27,592 nucleotides of DNA from Nocardioides sp. (GTDB lineage: Bacteria; Actinomycetota; Actinomycetes; Propionibacteriales; Nocardioidaceae): NCBI RefSeq assembly GCF_030150155.1, contig NZ_JASLGR010000002.1:1-27592 (forward strand), in the 5' to 3' direction. A model generated the notes under the pieces. The model was not told where the DNA came from, made no database searches, and saw only the letters and a program-made list of their open reading frames with translations. Shown here one piece after another: positions 1 through 7,660 of this stretch. Each line of letters begins with the position of its first letter. The stretch's first letter is position 1. Made by a program: the position numbers and the translations under genes.

Positions 1-1
1 G

Positions 2-562
2 CGGCGCCACCTCGCCGGTATAGCCGGTTCAGGGACGTCGGAGGTGGTCGTGACGCGGGTGGTGCACACCTACGTCCACCTCACCCCCGACTCACCCGTC
101 GCCGAAGTCGAAGCCGGCAACACTCTCGCCCCGGTCGAACGTGTAGCTGAGTGGTGCCGCACCGCCGGGACGAAGGTCATCATCCGTCCCGTCCTCGACC
201 TCGCCACCCACTACTCCCGTGACGGGTATGTCCCCACCGAGACCATGCGCGAACAAGCGATCCTGATCAACCGGACCTGCGTCCACCCCTGGTGCGACCG
301 ACCAGCCCGGGCTTGCGACCTGGACCACATCACCCCCTATGAGAACCAAGGCCCACCCGGCCAGACCAGTAGCGCCAACCTCGCACCCCTGTGCCGCCAC
401 CACCACCGCCTCAAAACCCACTCCGGATGGCAGTACCAGCACCTCGAACCCGGCATCTACCTCTGGACCAGCCCCGCCGGCAGGGCCTACCTCCGCACGC
501 CCACCGGGACCACGACGCTCAACAACATCGACTCTCCAGCCGCCTCACGAGGGGTAGCCTGA
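2..562 (+). CDS. HNH endonuclease, 13E12/DUF222-type, 3' part
   Basis: The reading frame is open to the left window edge, so this is the C-terminal ~186 residues of a longer protein; a GTG at 44 is only an internal codon. The C-terminal part has a classic HNH signature: a Cys pair (TCVHPWCDRPA), the core DLDHITPY, then an LCRHHHRLKTH segment that supplies the zinc or metal ligands. This layout is typical of the abundant actinobacterial 13E12-repeat proteins, which carry an N-terminal DUF222 domain (outside the window) and a C-terminal HNH nuclease domain. The family is multicopy in Nocardioides-like genomes and often sits at rearranged sites; its biological role is not established. The gene ends beside broken gene fragments at 568-720, which fits a recombination-prone location. 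Confidence 0.85.
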   Translation, partial: RRHLAGIAGSGTSEVVVTRVVHTYVHLTPDSPVAEVEAGNTLAPVERVAEWCRTAGTKVIIRPVLDLATHYSRDGYVPTETMREQAILINRTCVHPWCDRPARACDLDHITPYENQGPPGQTSSANLAPLCRHHHRLKTHSGWQYQHLEPGIYLWTSPAGRAYLRTPTGTTTLNNIDSPAASRGVA

Positions 563-567
563 CGAAC

Positions 568-636
568 ATGGAGGCCAGCGACCTGTTCGGCGTACCCGAC
601 GAGCCCACGCCGCCACCCTCCCCTGAGGGCCTGTAG
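568..636 (+). pseudogene. possible 5' stub of a rarA-like gene
   Basis: A 22-codon ORF begins with ATG at 568 and starts MEASDLFGVPDEP, followed by a Pro/Glu stretch and TAG. The opening (acidic, 'LFG.PDEP' then Pro-rich) resembles the usual N-terminus of actinobacterial RarA/MgsA clamp-loader-like ATPases, but the conserved part that should follow, with its Walker motifs, is absent. A GAGGGG stretch at 548-553 is too far upstream for an ideal ribosome site. It could equally be a chance ORF. The resemblance is from memory of family N-termini and was not searched. Confidence 0.3.
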
Positions 637-645
637 AGCCAGGCA

Positions 646-720
646 CCGCCGCAGCGCGAGGCACAGGACCAACGAGTCGATCTCACTGAGATGGTTCGGC
701 GCCACCACCACCATCTCGGG
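646..720 (-). pseudogene. possible acyltransferase (PlsC-like) fragment
   Basis: On the minus strand a short frame reads VVVAPNHLSEIDSLVL, which contains an N-H-x4-D motif (H and D four residues apart) in a hydrophobic context. That is the block I signature of glycerolipid acyltransferases of the PlsC/AGPAT family. A TGA lies just upstream (721-723), and the translation past about 646 no longer looks like the family, so only the motif region remains. With the rarA-like stub ending at 636, the two fragments appear to abut near 636-646. The evidence is one short motif; chance is possible. Confidence 0.3.
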
Positions 721-833
721 TCACCACGACAAGGACTGGGGGTCATGCTCGGCCGTCGCAGCTCCGAGGCCATCACCACTGCGCCGGTCGATCCGTCGGC
801 AGTACTTGCCGTCCTGACCGACGGAGTCTTCCG

Positions 834-2759
834 TCAGTGACAGTGGCCGCCTTCCTTCATCGGGCTCGGTGCCACATCCAGACCTGGGTTGCGGTCGAAG
901 AAGCCGACCGGCTTGAGCCAGAAGCTGACCACGTCGACGGGCATCACGGGCCAGTCCTCGGGGCGCGGGACGTGGTGGATGCCGAAGGTGTACCAGAGCA
1001 CCAGGTCGGTGTCGTCGATGGAGCGGTTGGCGGCGGTCCAGACGGGCAGGCCGGTGTCGCGGACCGACTGGGTGACGAACTCGCCGCAGGGCCAGCGCTC
1101 CTCGGGGCGGTACGGCGTCACCCACAGTGCGTGCTCGAGCACCCGGGCCCGGGCCAGCACCGGTGAGTCGGGGGCGAGCATCGACGGGATCGAGGCGGAC
1201 GGCACCAGCTTGTACGACGGCACCGTGCCGATCCCGTTGCGCTTGGACGGGTTGATCACCTTCCAGGCCCGCTGCGTGGCCCAGTTGAAGTCCTGACGTC
1301 CCTCCGCCTCGGTCAGCAGCGGCGTCGCAGTCGCCCGCAGCGTCAGCCCGTCGGGGTTGTCCGGTCCGACCGGCGCCTGCTCGGTCTCCGTCATCACCAC
1401 CGTGTTGCCCGAGCCGTCGGCGGCGTCGACGGCCAGGTCGAGGCGGGCGACGATGAAGTGCTGGTGGATCGGGGCGTACGTGCCCTGATCGACGATCGGG
1501 CCCGGCGGGGCACCGCGGGAGCCGTCGTACGGCGTCGTCACCATGATGCCGGTGGCGCGGACCTCGCACTCGATGTTGCCGTCCTCGTAGAAGCGCCAGT
1601 AGACGAGGTACTCGTAGTTCGCGACCGTCGCGTGGAAGGAGACCACGAACCGGCGCGAGCGGCGTACCTCGGCCCCGGCACGCTCGTCGACGTGCTTCCA
1701 CAGCACGCCGTTGTCCTCCTCATGCAGGCAGATCGCGTTGCGGATCGGCCGCGGCGAGCCCTGGGAGTCGGCCAGCACCGCATCCAGGTAGACGATCTCG
1801 CCCAGGCAGTCGCAGCCGAGCGCCAGCGAGGACGTCATCGACCCCAGTCCCCACTCGCCGATGTCGTACGCCGTCCGGCGCGCGTGCTGGGAGGACGCAT
1901 CGCGATAGGGCACCACCATCTCCGCGAACGAGAGCCGGTCGGCCACCGAGCGGCCGTCGTAGGAGACCGCGTGCAGGGTGAGCCCCTCGCGGTGGTGGAA
2001 GCCGATCCTGAAGCTCCACCGCTGCCAGGTCAGCAGGTGCCCATCGAGGGCGAACGAGACCCCGTCGGGCTGGACGATCGCCAACGGCTTCCGGTCGGTG
2101 CGCACCGTAAAGTCCGGCAGCACCGTCGCGACCAGGTCGGGGACGTACTCCCCCATCACCGGAGCGAACACGTCAGGCTGGTCGTGGCGCTCGATCTCCA
2201 GCAGGGTGCCCTCGTTGAGGTCGATGATCGGGGTGATGCCGGGGATCGGGTGCGCATACGGGTTCCCGGTCTCCCCGGCGCGGAGCCAGAGGTCGACCCA
2301 GCCGATCCGGCGACCGGCGTACCGGCTCGGGATCGCGTAGCCGGGGAACGCCCACATGTCGAAGAGCACGCCGTCGTCGGAGTCGAGTCCGCGCTCGGCC
2401 AGCGCCGCCAGTAGGTCCGGGTGGCCGCGCAGGATCTCGTCGGTGACGTCCCAGTCGGTGCCGGTCATGTTGGGCTGCACCCCGTCGAGCTGCTCCCAGG
2501 TGAGCAGGGTCCCGGCGCGCAGGTCGACCCGAGCGCGGTACGTCGTCCCGCTCGGGCGCTGCCACACCACCGCGTGAGCGACCCGCGGCAGCACCAGCCC
2601 CGGGTCGGTGGCGAGTCGGCGCAGCTCGGCCCGGGTGGGCTCCACGACCTCGGCGAACGCCATCGCCCAGCCGGGCCCGAAGCCCTGATCTCGGCGAAGC
2701 ACCTCGGTCACGAGGTCGATCTCGGCGGCGGTGAGGGGATCCAACGGATGCGCTGTCAC
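834..2759 (-). CDS. copper-containing (TPQ) primary amine oxidase
   Basis: This enzyme oxidatively deaminates primary amines to aldehyde, ammonia and H2O2, using Cu(II) and a topaquinone made from its own tyrosine. With GTG at 2759 the protein has 641 residues, close to the Arthrobacter globiformis enzyme (638). The cofactor motif N-Y-E places the precursor tyrosine at Y382, the same number as in the Arthrobacter enzyme. The candidate catalytic base is D299 (AYDIGEWG), the copper ligands are H432 and H434 (IHQHF), and the third ligand is H595 or H596 (FGIHHVPRPEDWP). The start was chosen because it gives family length and lies 10 bp after the ParA stop; longer frames would run into parA. No signal peptide is visible, so it is probably cytoplasmic. 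It is likely co-transcribed with the ParA gene. The substrate cannot be told from sequence. Confidence 0.93.
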   Translation of the reverse strand: MTAHPLDPLTAAEIDLVTEVLRRDQGFGPGWAMAFAEVVEPTRAELRRLATDPGLVLPRVAHAVVWQRPSGTTYRARVDLRAGTLLTWEQLDGVQPNMTGTDWDVTDEILRGHPDLLAALAERGLDSDDGVLFDMWAFPGYAIPSRYAGRRIGWVDLWLRAGETGNPYAHPIPGITPIIDLNEGTLLEIERHDQPDVFAPVMGEYVPDLVATVLPDFTVRTDRKPLAIVQPDGVSFALDGHLLTWQRWSFRIGFHHREGLTLHAVSYDGRSVADRLSFAEMVVPYRDASSQHARRTAYDIGEWGLGSMTSSLALGCDCLGEIVYLDAVLADSQGSPRPIRNAICLHEEDNGVLWKHVDERAGAEVRRSRRFVVSFHATVANYEYLVYWRFYEDGNIECEVRATGIMVTTPYDGSRGAPPGPIVDQGTYAPIHQHFIVARLDLAVDAADGSGNTVVMTETEQAPVGPDNPDGLTLRATATPLLTEAEGRQDFNWATQRAWKVINPSKRNGIGTVPSYKLVPSASIPSMLAPDSPVLARARVLEHALWVTPYRPEERWPCGEFVTQSVRDTGLPVWTAANRSIDDTDLVLWYTFGIHHVPRPEDWPVMPVDVVSFWLKPVGFFDRNPGLDVAPSPMKEGGHCH

Positions 2760-2769
2760 CCCTGCGAGA

Positions 2770-3543
2770 CTAGTCCCCTTCGGCGCGCGCGAGGAGTGCC
2801 TTCGCCACCTCGCGGTAGGCCTGCGCACCCTTGCTGGTGCGCGAGGTCGACAGGATCGAGCGGCCGGCGGCGGGTGCCTCGGCGAACTTGATCGTCTTCG
2901 GGATCGGGGGCTCGATCACGGCCAGGTCGTAGGTCTCGCTGATCGTCTCCAGCACCGTCCGGGCATGCGTGGTGCGCCCGTCGAAGAGGGTCGGCAGCAC
3001 GCCCCAGACCTGGAGACCCTGGTTGGTGAAGCGGCGTACGTCGTGCACGGTGTCGAGCAGCTGCCCGACGCCACGGTGCGAGAGGGTCTCGCACTGCAAC
3101 GGGATCAGCACCCCGTCGGCAGCGGTCAGCGCCGCCACGGTGAGCACCCCGAGCGAGGGCGGGCAGTCGAGCAGGATCCAGTCGTAGCCACCCTCGCCGC
3201 GCATCGACTCCAGCGCAGCACTGACGACGTGCTCGCGGCCGGTGCGGGTCAACAGGTCGGCCTCGGCGCGGGCCAGATCGATCGTGGCCGGCAGCAGGTG
3301 GACGCCGTCCTCGGTCTCGTAGATCACCTCGGCGGCCTCCAGCCGGGTGGTGAGCACCTGGTGGACCGACTGCTCCAGGTCCTCGGGGTCGATCCCGAGA
3401 CTGAACGTGAGGCAGGCCTGCGGATCGAGGTCGACCAGCAGCACCGACTGGCCCAGCTCGACCAGGGCAGCGCCCAGCGAGGCGACGGACGTGGTCTTGG
3501 CGACGCCGCCCTTCTGATTGGCAACTGCGAGGGTGATCGTCAT
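2770..3543 (-). CDS. orphan ParA/Soj-family ATPase
   Basis: The product is a 257-residue P-loop ATPase of the ParA/MinD superfamily. The deviant Walker A is KGGVAKTT (K11 signature lysine, K16 catalytic lysine), Walker A' is VDLDPQA (D38, D40), and Walker B is ILLDCPPSLG. The fold runs to the C-terminus without the N-terminal helix-turn-helix of plasmid type Ia ParAs. ATG at 3543 places Walker A at residue 11, as usual for chromosomal Soj-like proteins. No parB, parS or scpAB lies nearby, so it is an orphan; such proteins position chromosomes, plasmids or other cargo on the nucleoid, but the cargo here is unknown. It is transcribed divergently from the SDR gene across 57 bp, and its stop is 10 bp before the amine oxidase start, suggesting one transcript. 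Confidence 0.9.
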   Translation of the reverse strand: MTITLAVANQKGGVAKTTSVASLGAALVELGQSVLLVDLDPQACLTFSLGIDPEDLEQSVHQVLTTRLEAAEVIYETEDGVHLLPATIDLARAEADLLTRTGREHVVSAALESMRGEGGYDWILLDCPPSLGVLTVAALTAADGVLIPLQCETLSHRGVGQLLDTVHDVRRFTNQGLQVWGVLPTLFDGRTTHARTVLETISETYDLAVIEPPIPKTIKFAEAPAAGRSILSTSRTSKGAQAYREVAKALLARAEGD

Positions 3544-3600
3544 GGCGCGCCCATCATGCCTCACCACCCGAACCGTGAACAGGCACCTACTGTGGTTCCC

Positions 3601-4374
3601 ATGCCTACCGCACTCATCACCGGCGCCACGGCCGGGATCGGTCTGACCTTCGCCACCCAGCTCGCCGCCCGGGGCGACGACCTGGTCCTCGTCGCCCGCG
3701 ATCCTGAGCGGCTCCGGGCCACGGCAGACCGGCTGGAGACGACGTACGGCGTCAGCGTCGAGATCCTCTCGGCGGACCTGTCCGACCGGGACCAGCTGGC
3801 GCTGGTCGAGGAGCGGGTCGCCAGCACGGAGCACCCGATCGACCTGCTGGTGAACAACGCCGGGTTCGGCCTCAAGAAGCGGTTCGGGGCGAACACCGCC
3901 GACGAGGAGACCCAGATGCTGGAGGTCCTCGTGGTGGCGGTGCTGCGGCTCTCGCACGCGGCACTGGGGGCGATGCGGCAGCGCTACCTGTCCAGCGGCG
4001 AGCGCGGCGGGATCATCAACGTCTCCTCGGTGGCGGGCTTCCTGCCGCGCGGGACCTACAGCGCGGCGAAGGCGTGGGTGAACTCGTTCAGCGAGTGGGC
4101 GGCCACGGAGTACAAGACCGAGGGCGTGCACGTGATGGCGCTGTGCCCGGGGTTCACCAAGACCGAGTTCCACGAGCGGATGGGGGTGGGCCGGGACTCA
4201 GCGCCGGAGTTCATGTGGCTCGACGTGGACGACCTGGTCGCCGAGGCGCTGCGCGACTTCGACCGGCAGCGGGTCTTCTCGATCCCGTCGCTGCGCTACA
4301 AGGCGGTCGTGGGCGTCACCAAGCTGATCCCCAAGCCGGTGCTGCAACGGTTCCAGAGCCTGGGACGCAAGTAA
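3601..4374 (+). CDS. short-chain dehydrogenase/reductase (classical SDR)
   Basis: A 257-residue NAD(P)-dependent oxidoreductase. The cofactor-binding TGxxxGIG motif is at residues 7-14 (TGATAGIG), NNAG lies in the middle, the active-site serine is in NVSSVAG (about S142/S143), and the catalytic YxxxK is Y153/K157. Residues R44 and D45 region after beta-2 (VARDPERL) favour NADP(H) by family rule of thumb. The C-terminus is basic and may contact membrane, as in SDRs acting on lipid substrates (PVLQRFQSLGRK). The ATG at 3601 is the first start after the divergent ParA gene. Substrate unknown; it resembles the DltE/YqjQ-like group of SDRs in general layout, but that is a guess. Confidence 0.9.
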   Translation: MPTALITGATAGIGLTFATQLAARGDDLVLVARDPERLRATADRLETTYGVSVEILSADLSDRDQLALVEERVASTEHPIDLLVNNAGFGLKKRFGANTADEETQMLEVLVVAVLRLSHAALGAMRQRYLSSGERGGIINVSSVAGFLPRGTYSAAKAWVNSFSEWAATEYKTEGVHVMALCPGFTKTEFHERMGVGRDSAPEFMWLDVDDLVAEALRDFDRQRVFSIPSLRYKAVVGVTKLIPKPVLQRFQSLGRK

Positions 4375-4386
4375 CGCCCCGATCGC

Positions 4387-4423
4387 TTGACCGGCTTGAC
4401 GGCGTTTGGCACGCTTGTTGTAT
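4387..4423 (+). promoter_or_regulatory. putative promoter with repeats for the toxin-antitoxin pair
   Basis: Two TTGAC-type hexamers (TTGACC at 4387 and TTGACG at 4396) lie in a short direct repeat just upstream of the antitoxin ATG at 4422, followed by a small inverted repeat GCGT-TTGGC-ACGC (4403-4415 area). The close spacing suggests a leaderless or nearly leaderless message and an operator that an autoregulating antitoxin could occupy. The -10 element is not clear, so the exact start is uncertain. Confidence 0.4.
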
Positions 4424-4979
4424 GACTGCAGAGCGCGCTGACGAGATCGTCGTCGGGGCCATCGCGGCCCGGCTGCGTCGCCGGCTGCACGCGGTGCCCG
4501 ACGCCCAGCTCGCCGAGATCGACGCCGAGGCCCTGGTCGACGCGATGATGGCCGCGATCCCCCAGGCCGACCTGCCGCACCCGTTCGAGGCGCTCGGCCC
4601 GTTCTACGACGCCCCCGGCCTGGCAACCTGGCTGGGCATCTCCCGGCAGGCGGTCCACCAGCGCACGGTCAAGCACGACCTGCTCGCGCTGCGCACCGGC
4701 GACGGCAAGAACGTCTACCCGGCCTGGCAGTTCACCCCCACCGGCGCGGTGCTCGCCGGCCTCGCCGACGTGGTCCGTGCCCTGCTCGACGGCACCGACG
4801 AGTGGACCGCCGCGATCTGGCTCACCACCGCCTCCCCGGTCTTCGGCGGACGCTCCGCGGTGGACCTGCTGCGCGAGGGCCGCCGCCTGCTCCGGACCAG
4901 TGCCGGCAGCACCGTCAGCGACCCGGCCGCCGTCGTTCTGGCCGAGGCGCGGGCCGACGCGGCACGGTGGCGCCAGTGA
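4422..4979 (+). CDS. Xre/MbcA/ParS-like antitoxin of a RES toxin pair
   Basis: A 185-residue protein. Residues ~60-80 (LATWLGISRQAVHQRT) form a helix-turn-helix, suited to operator binding. The C-terminal part contains a PVFGGRSAVDLLREGRR stretch, matching the toxin-binding domain of MbcA/ParS/Xre-type antitoxins, in which 'xFGGRSPxDLL' is a recurring motif. It precedes the RES toxin gene and overlaps it by 4 bp (GTGA), the normal antitoxin-first order of Xre-RES modules. By family knowledge it should neutralise the toxin by covering its NAD site and repress its own promoter. ATG 4422 is the first start after the putative promoter. The N-terminal ~55 residues are alanine-rich helix and less family-like. 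Confidence 0.8.
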   Translation: MTAERADEIVVGAIAARLRRRLHAVPDAQLAEIDAEALVDAMMAAIPQADLPHPFEALGPFYDAPGLATWLGISRQAVHQRTVKHDLLALRTGDGKNVYPAWQFTPTGAVLAGLADVVRALLDGTDEWTAAIWLTTASPVFGGRSAVDLLREGRRLLRTSAGSTVSDPAAVVLAEARADAARWRQ

Positions 4980-5596
4980 CCGGTGAGCGCACCGACATCG
5001 CGCTCCGGGCACCGGCCACCGACCTGACCACCTTCCCGTCGTGCGAGGTGGCCGGCCACTGGCACCGTGCCCACACCGCCACCCGCGAGCCGTGGTGGTT
5101 CTCCCACGACGGCTCGGGTCGCTTCGACCTGAGCACCCCGGCGGGCACCTGCTACCTCGCCGCCGACGTCCAGTCCGCCGTCCTCGAACGGCTCGGCCCG
5201 ACGCTGGCCGCCGCCGCGATGATCTCCGGCACGCAGGCCGACGCGATGGTGGTCTCGACGCTGACGCTCGGCCCCACTCGGGCCGCTGACGGCACCGACA
5301 CCCGGGCCGCCACCGCCTTCGGCATCACCCGCGAGATCGGCACGGTGACGCCGTACGGCCGAGCCCAGGAGTGGTCGCACGCCCTGCACCGCGCCGGGTT
5401 CGAGGCACTGCGCTACTGGCCGCGCTTCTCCCTCGGTGCCGACCAGACCGCGCTGGCGCTCTTCGGCGCCGCCGGTGCCGACGACACCCGACCGCTCGAC
5501 GCGGCCCCGATGACCGGGCGCTCAGCGGCCCGACGGGCCGGGATCGACGTGCTCGACCCGCCCCGCAGCGTCACCACCGTCACCCCCGGACGATGA
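4976..5596 (+). CDS. RES-domain toxin (NAD+-degrading type)
   Basis: A 206-residue RES-family protein, the toxin half of the Xre-RES module. RES toxins such as MbcT break down NAD+. The conserved arginine is in HWHRAHTA, followed by a WFS...GRFDLS strand, a YLAADVQSAVLERLG segment carrying the conserved glutamate, and a C-terminal ALRYWPRF...ALALFG strand. GTG 4976 overlaps the antitoxin stop, giving translational coupling. One oddity: in the RES family the third namesake residue is usually a Ser two residues after the conserved Tyr (Y-x-S), whereas here the triplet is Y-W-P, with a Ser only two residues later. That may reduce or alter activity. The last 17 bp overlap the convergent MarC-like gene. 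Confidence 0.8.
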   Translation: MTGERTDIALRAPATDLTTFPSCEVAGHWHRAHTATREPWWFSHDGSGRFDLSTPAGTCYLAADVQSAVLERLGPTLAAAAMISGTQADAMVVSTLTLGPTRAADGTDTRAATAFGITREIGTVTPYGRAQEWSHALHRAGFEALRYWPRFSLGADQTALALFGAAGADDTRPLDAAPMTGRSAARRAGIDVLDPPRSVTTVTPGR

Positions 5597-6188
5597 ACTC
5601 CCGCACGGCGTCGGCGACCATCTGCACCGCGATCGCGGCCAGCAGCAGACCGGCGATCCGGGTGACCAGCATGATCCCCGACTCGCGCAGCAGCCGCTGC
5701 AGCGGCAGCGAGAACCGCATCGCGGCCCACAGGCTGAGGTGGGTGACCACGATGCCGACCGCGACTGCGAGACCGTCGGCGAAGCCGTTGACCTGGTGCA
5801 CGAAGAGCATCGTCGCCACGATCGCGCCGGGCCCGGCCAGCAGCGGCGTGCCCAGCGGCACCAGCGCCACGTTCTTCGCCTTGCCCTGAGCCAGCGAGCC
5901 CTCCTCGTCGCTGCCGGTCAGCAGCTCGAGGGCGACCAGCAGCAGGAGCAGACCGCCCGAGGCCTGCATGGCCGGCAGCGTGATGCCCAGGTAGTTGAGG
6001 ATCCCCTGCCCGAACAGGGCGAAGACCACGATCACGAACAGCGAGACCGTGACGGCCTGCCAGGCCGCGGCCCGCGCGACCTGCTGGGTGCGACCGGCGG
6101 TCAGGGAGAGGAAGACCGGGACGGTGCCGACCGGGTCCATGATGACGAAGAGGGTGACGAAGACCTCGACGGCGAGGGTGACGTTCAT
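5580..6188 (-). CDS. MarC-family integral membrane protein
   Basis: A 202-residue, six-segment hydrophobic membrane protein of the MarC family (often labelled NAAT-like). It begins with the family-typical FVTLFVIMDPVGTVPVFLSL first helix and has the internal GTPLLAGPGAIVATMLF block, the counterpart of the conserved 'PLLAGPGAI' loop. E. coli MarC was once tied to multiple antibiotic resistance, but that role was not upheld; its transport function remains uncertain. ATG 6188 overlaps the stop of the upstream PHP gene (ATGA), so the two are translationally coupled. The 3' end overlaps the RES toxin gene on the other strand. Confidence 0.88.
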   Translation of the reverse strand: MNVTLAVEVFVTLFVIMDPVGTVPVFLSLTAGRTQQVARAAAWQAVTVSLFVIVVFALFGQGILNYLGITLPAMQASGGLLLLLVALELLTGSDEEGSLAQGKAKNVALVPLGTPLLAGPGAIVATMLFVHQVNGFADGLAVAVGIVVTHLSLWAAMRFSLPLQRLLRESGIMLVTRIAGLLLAAIAVQMVADAVREFIVRG

Positions 6189-7069
6189 CGGGGCATCACC
6201 ACTGCCGGCGTACGCCGTCCGCTGACCGCGGCAACGGCCTTGGCCCGATCCATCAACTTCTCCAACTCCTCCGGCGTCGTCACGTTGACGCCCAGCTCGT
6301 GATCCTTCTTGCCCCGCCCGTGATAGTCACTCGATCCGGTGACGACCAGGTCCAGGTTGTGGGCGATGGCGGCCAGCTGGGCCCGCATCGCGATGTCGTG
6401 GTCCTGGTGGTCGACCTCGATCCCACTCAGGCCCTGGGCCTTGAGGTAGGCGAACGCCGCCTCGTCGAGACGATGCGACTCGCCGCTGCGGCCCCAGGGA
6501 TGGGCGACCACCGTCACTCCCCCGGCCGCGCTCACCATCGCGATGGTCGAGACCAGGTCGGGGGCGTAGCGCTCCACGTAGGCAGGCTTGCCCCACGACA
6601 GGTAGCGCCGGAACGCCTCGTCGCGGTCGCGCACCATCCCGCGGCGCACCAGGGCGTCGGCGACGTGCGGGCGCCCCGTGGAGACGGCGTCGGCGGACTC
6701 GGCCAGCACGTCCTCGACGGTGATCGGCAGGTCGAGCCCGTTGAGGATCTCGACCATCCGCGCCACCCTGCCGTCGCGGCCGGACAGGATCTTGTCGATC
6801 TCCTCGCCCAGCGGCTGGTACGTCGGGTCGTGCAGGTAGGCCAGCAGGTGGACGCTGTGCCCCTGATGCTGGGTGGACAGCTCCATCCCGGGCACCAGCC
6901 CGAGACCGAGCTCGTCGGCGGCCTGATAGGCCTCGCCCCACCCGTCGGTGGTGTCGTGATCGGTCAGGCCGACCATGTCGACACCGGCCGCCTGGGCGGC
7001 GCGGAGGAGCTCTGCGGGCGTATCGGTGCCGTCACTGACCCGGGAGTGGGTGTGAAGGTCGATCCGCAT
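6185..7069 (-). CDS. PHP-domain phosphoesterase (TrpH/RNase AM-like)
   Basis: A 294-residue polymerase-and-histidinol-phosphatase domain protein. The N-terminal metal motif is IDLHTHSRVSDGT (HxH), followed by GLTDHDT, a GMELST segment with the metal-binding Glu, VVAHPWG, and the C-terminal GSSDYHG motif; together these make the trinuclear metal site. The layout matches YciV/TrpH proteins, which hydrolyse 3',5'-nucleoside bisphosphates and trim short RNA 5' ends. The start at ATG 7069 was preferred because MRIDLHTHS begins right at the fold; the longer frame to 7102 only adds unrelated residues. It sits 29 bp after the histidine phosphatase and overlaps marC by 4 bp. Confidence 0.88.
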   Translation of the reverse strand: MRIDLHTHSRVSDGTDTPAELLRAAQAAGVDMVGLTDHDTTDGWGEAYQAADELGLGLVPGMELSTQHQGHSVHLLAYLHDPTYQPLGEEIDKILSGRDGRVARMVEILNGLDLPITVEDVLAESADAVSTGRPHVADALVRRGMVRDRDEAFRRYLSWGKPAYVERYAPDLVSTIAMVSAAGGVTVVAHPWGRSGESHRLDEAAFAYLKAQGLSGIEVDHQDHDIAMRAQLAAIAHNLDLVVTGSSDYHGRGKKDHELGVNVTTPEELEKLMDRAKAVAAVSGRRTPAVVMPR

Positions 7070-7098
7070 TGCTCCAATGTAAGGTCTGCGGGCTGTGC

Positions 7099-7656
7099 TC
7101 ACGCATTCCAGCGCAGCAGCACCGGCTGCTCACGCTCGTGGCCCAGGACCGAGAGGGTCCCGGTGTCCAGCCGCCACAGTCGGCCCTCGCTGACCGGCAG
7201 GCCCAGCCAGCGCGCGGCCAGGGCCCGCAGGCAGTGGCCGTGGGCGAAGGCGAGCACCGGTCCGTCGATCGCCCGCGCGCGGGCCACGATCCGGTCGAGC
7301 CGCTCGGTGATCGCCGCCCGGGTCTCACCACCGGGCGTCTGACCGCGCCAGACCGTCCAGCCCGGATCGTGGGAGCGGATCTCGGCGGTGGTGATGCCCT
7401 CGTAGTCGCCGTAGTCCCACTCCACCAGGTCCTCGTCGACGATCGCGTCGGGGAAGCCGGCCAGTGCCGCCGTACGCCGGGCACGTTCGCGCGGCGAGGT
7501 GAGCACCAGCGCGAAGTCGGTCTCGGCCAGCCGGGGCGCCAGCGCCCGGGCCTGCTCCTCCCCACTGGCCAGGAGCGGCAGCTCGGTGTGGCTGGTGTGG
7601 CGGCCCGAGCCTGACCACTCGGTGGCGCCGTGCCTGACCAGGAAGAGCTGCGTCAT
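7099..7656 (-). CDS. histidine phosphatase (phosphoglycerate-mutase-like)
   Basis: A 185-residue histidine phosphatase superfamily protein. The phosphohistidine motif LVRHG is at residues 6-10 (R8-H9-G10), the second arginine is in TSPRERARRTA, the acid/base Glu is in VEWDYGDYEG, and the second histidine is in FAHGHCLRALAARW. These four elements make up the complete catalytic pocket. The small size and lack of a mutase insertion suggest a phosphatase, not a glycolytic mutase; the substrate is unknown. The start ATG 7656 is 4 bp after the SDR stop, and the PHP gene follows, so it belongs to the minus-strand run. Confidence 0.9.
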   Translation of the reverse strand: MTQLFLVRHGATEWSGSGRHTSHTELPLLASGEEQARALAPRLAETDFALVLTSPRERARRTAALAGFPDAIVDEDLVEWDYGDYEGITTAEIRSHDPGWTVWRGQTPGGETRAAITERLDRIVARARAIDGPVLAFAHGHCLRALAARWLGLPVSEGRLWRLDTGTLSVLGHEREQPVLLRWNA

Positions 7657-7660
7657 CGTT

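Noticed and set aside
809..824. Weak hairpin CCGTC-CTGACC-GACGG after the amine oxidase stop
   Set aside because: Only a 5-bp stem; too weak to be called a terminator in a genome this rich in GC.
2731..3600. Upstream extension of the plus-strand SDR frame through the ParA gene
   Set aside because: The extension is antisense to ParA with no SDR sequence; the SDR starts at ATG 3601 next to its TGxxxGIG motif.
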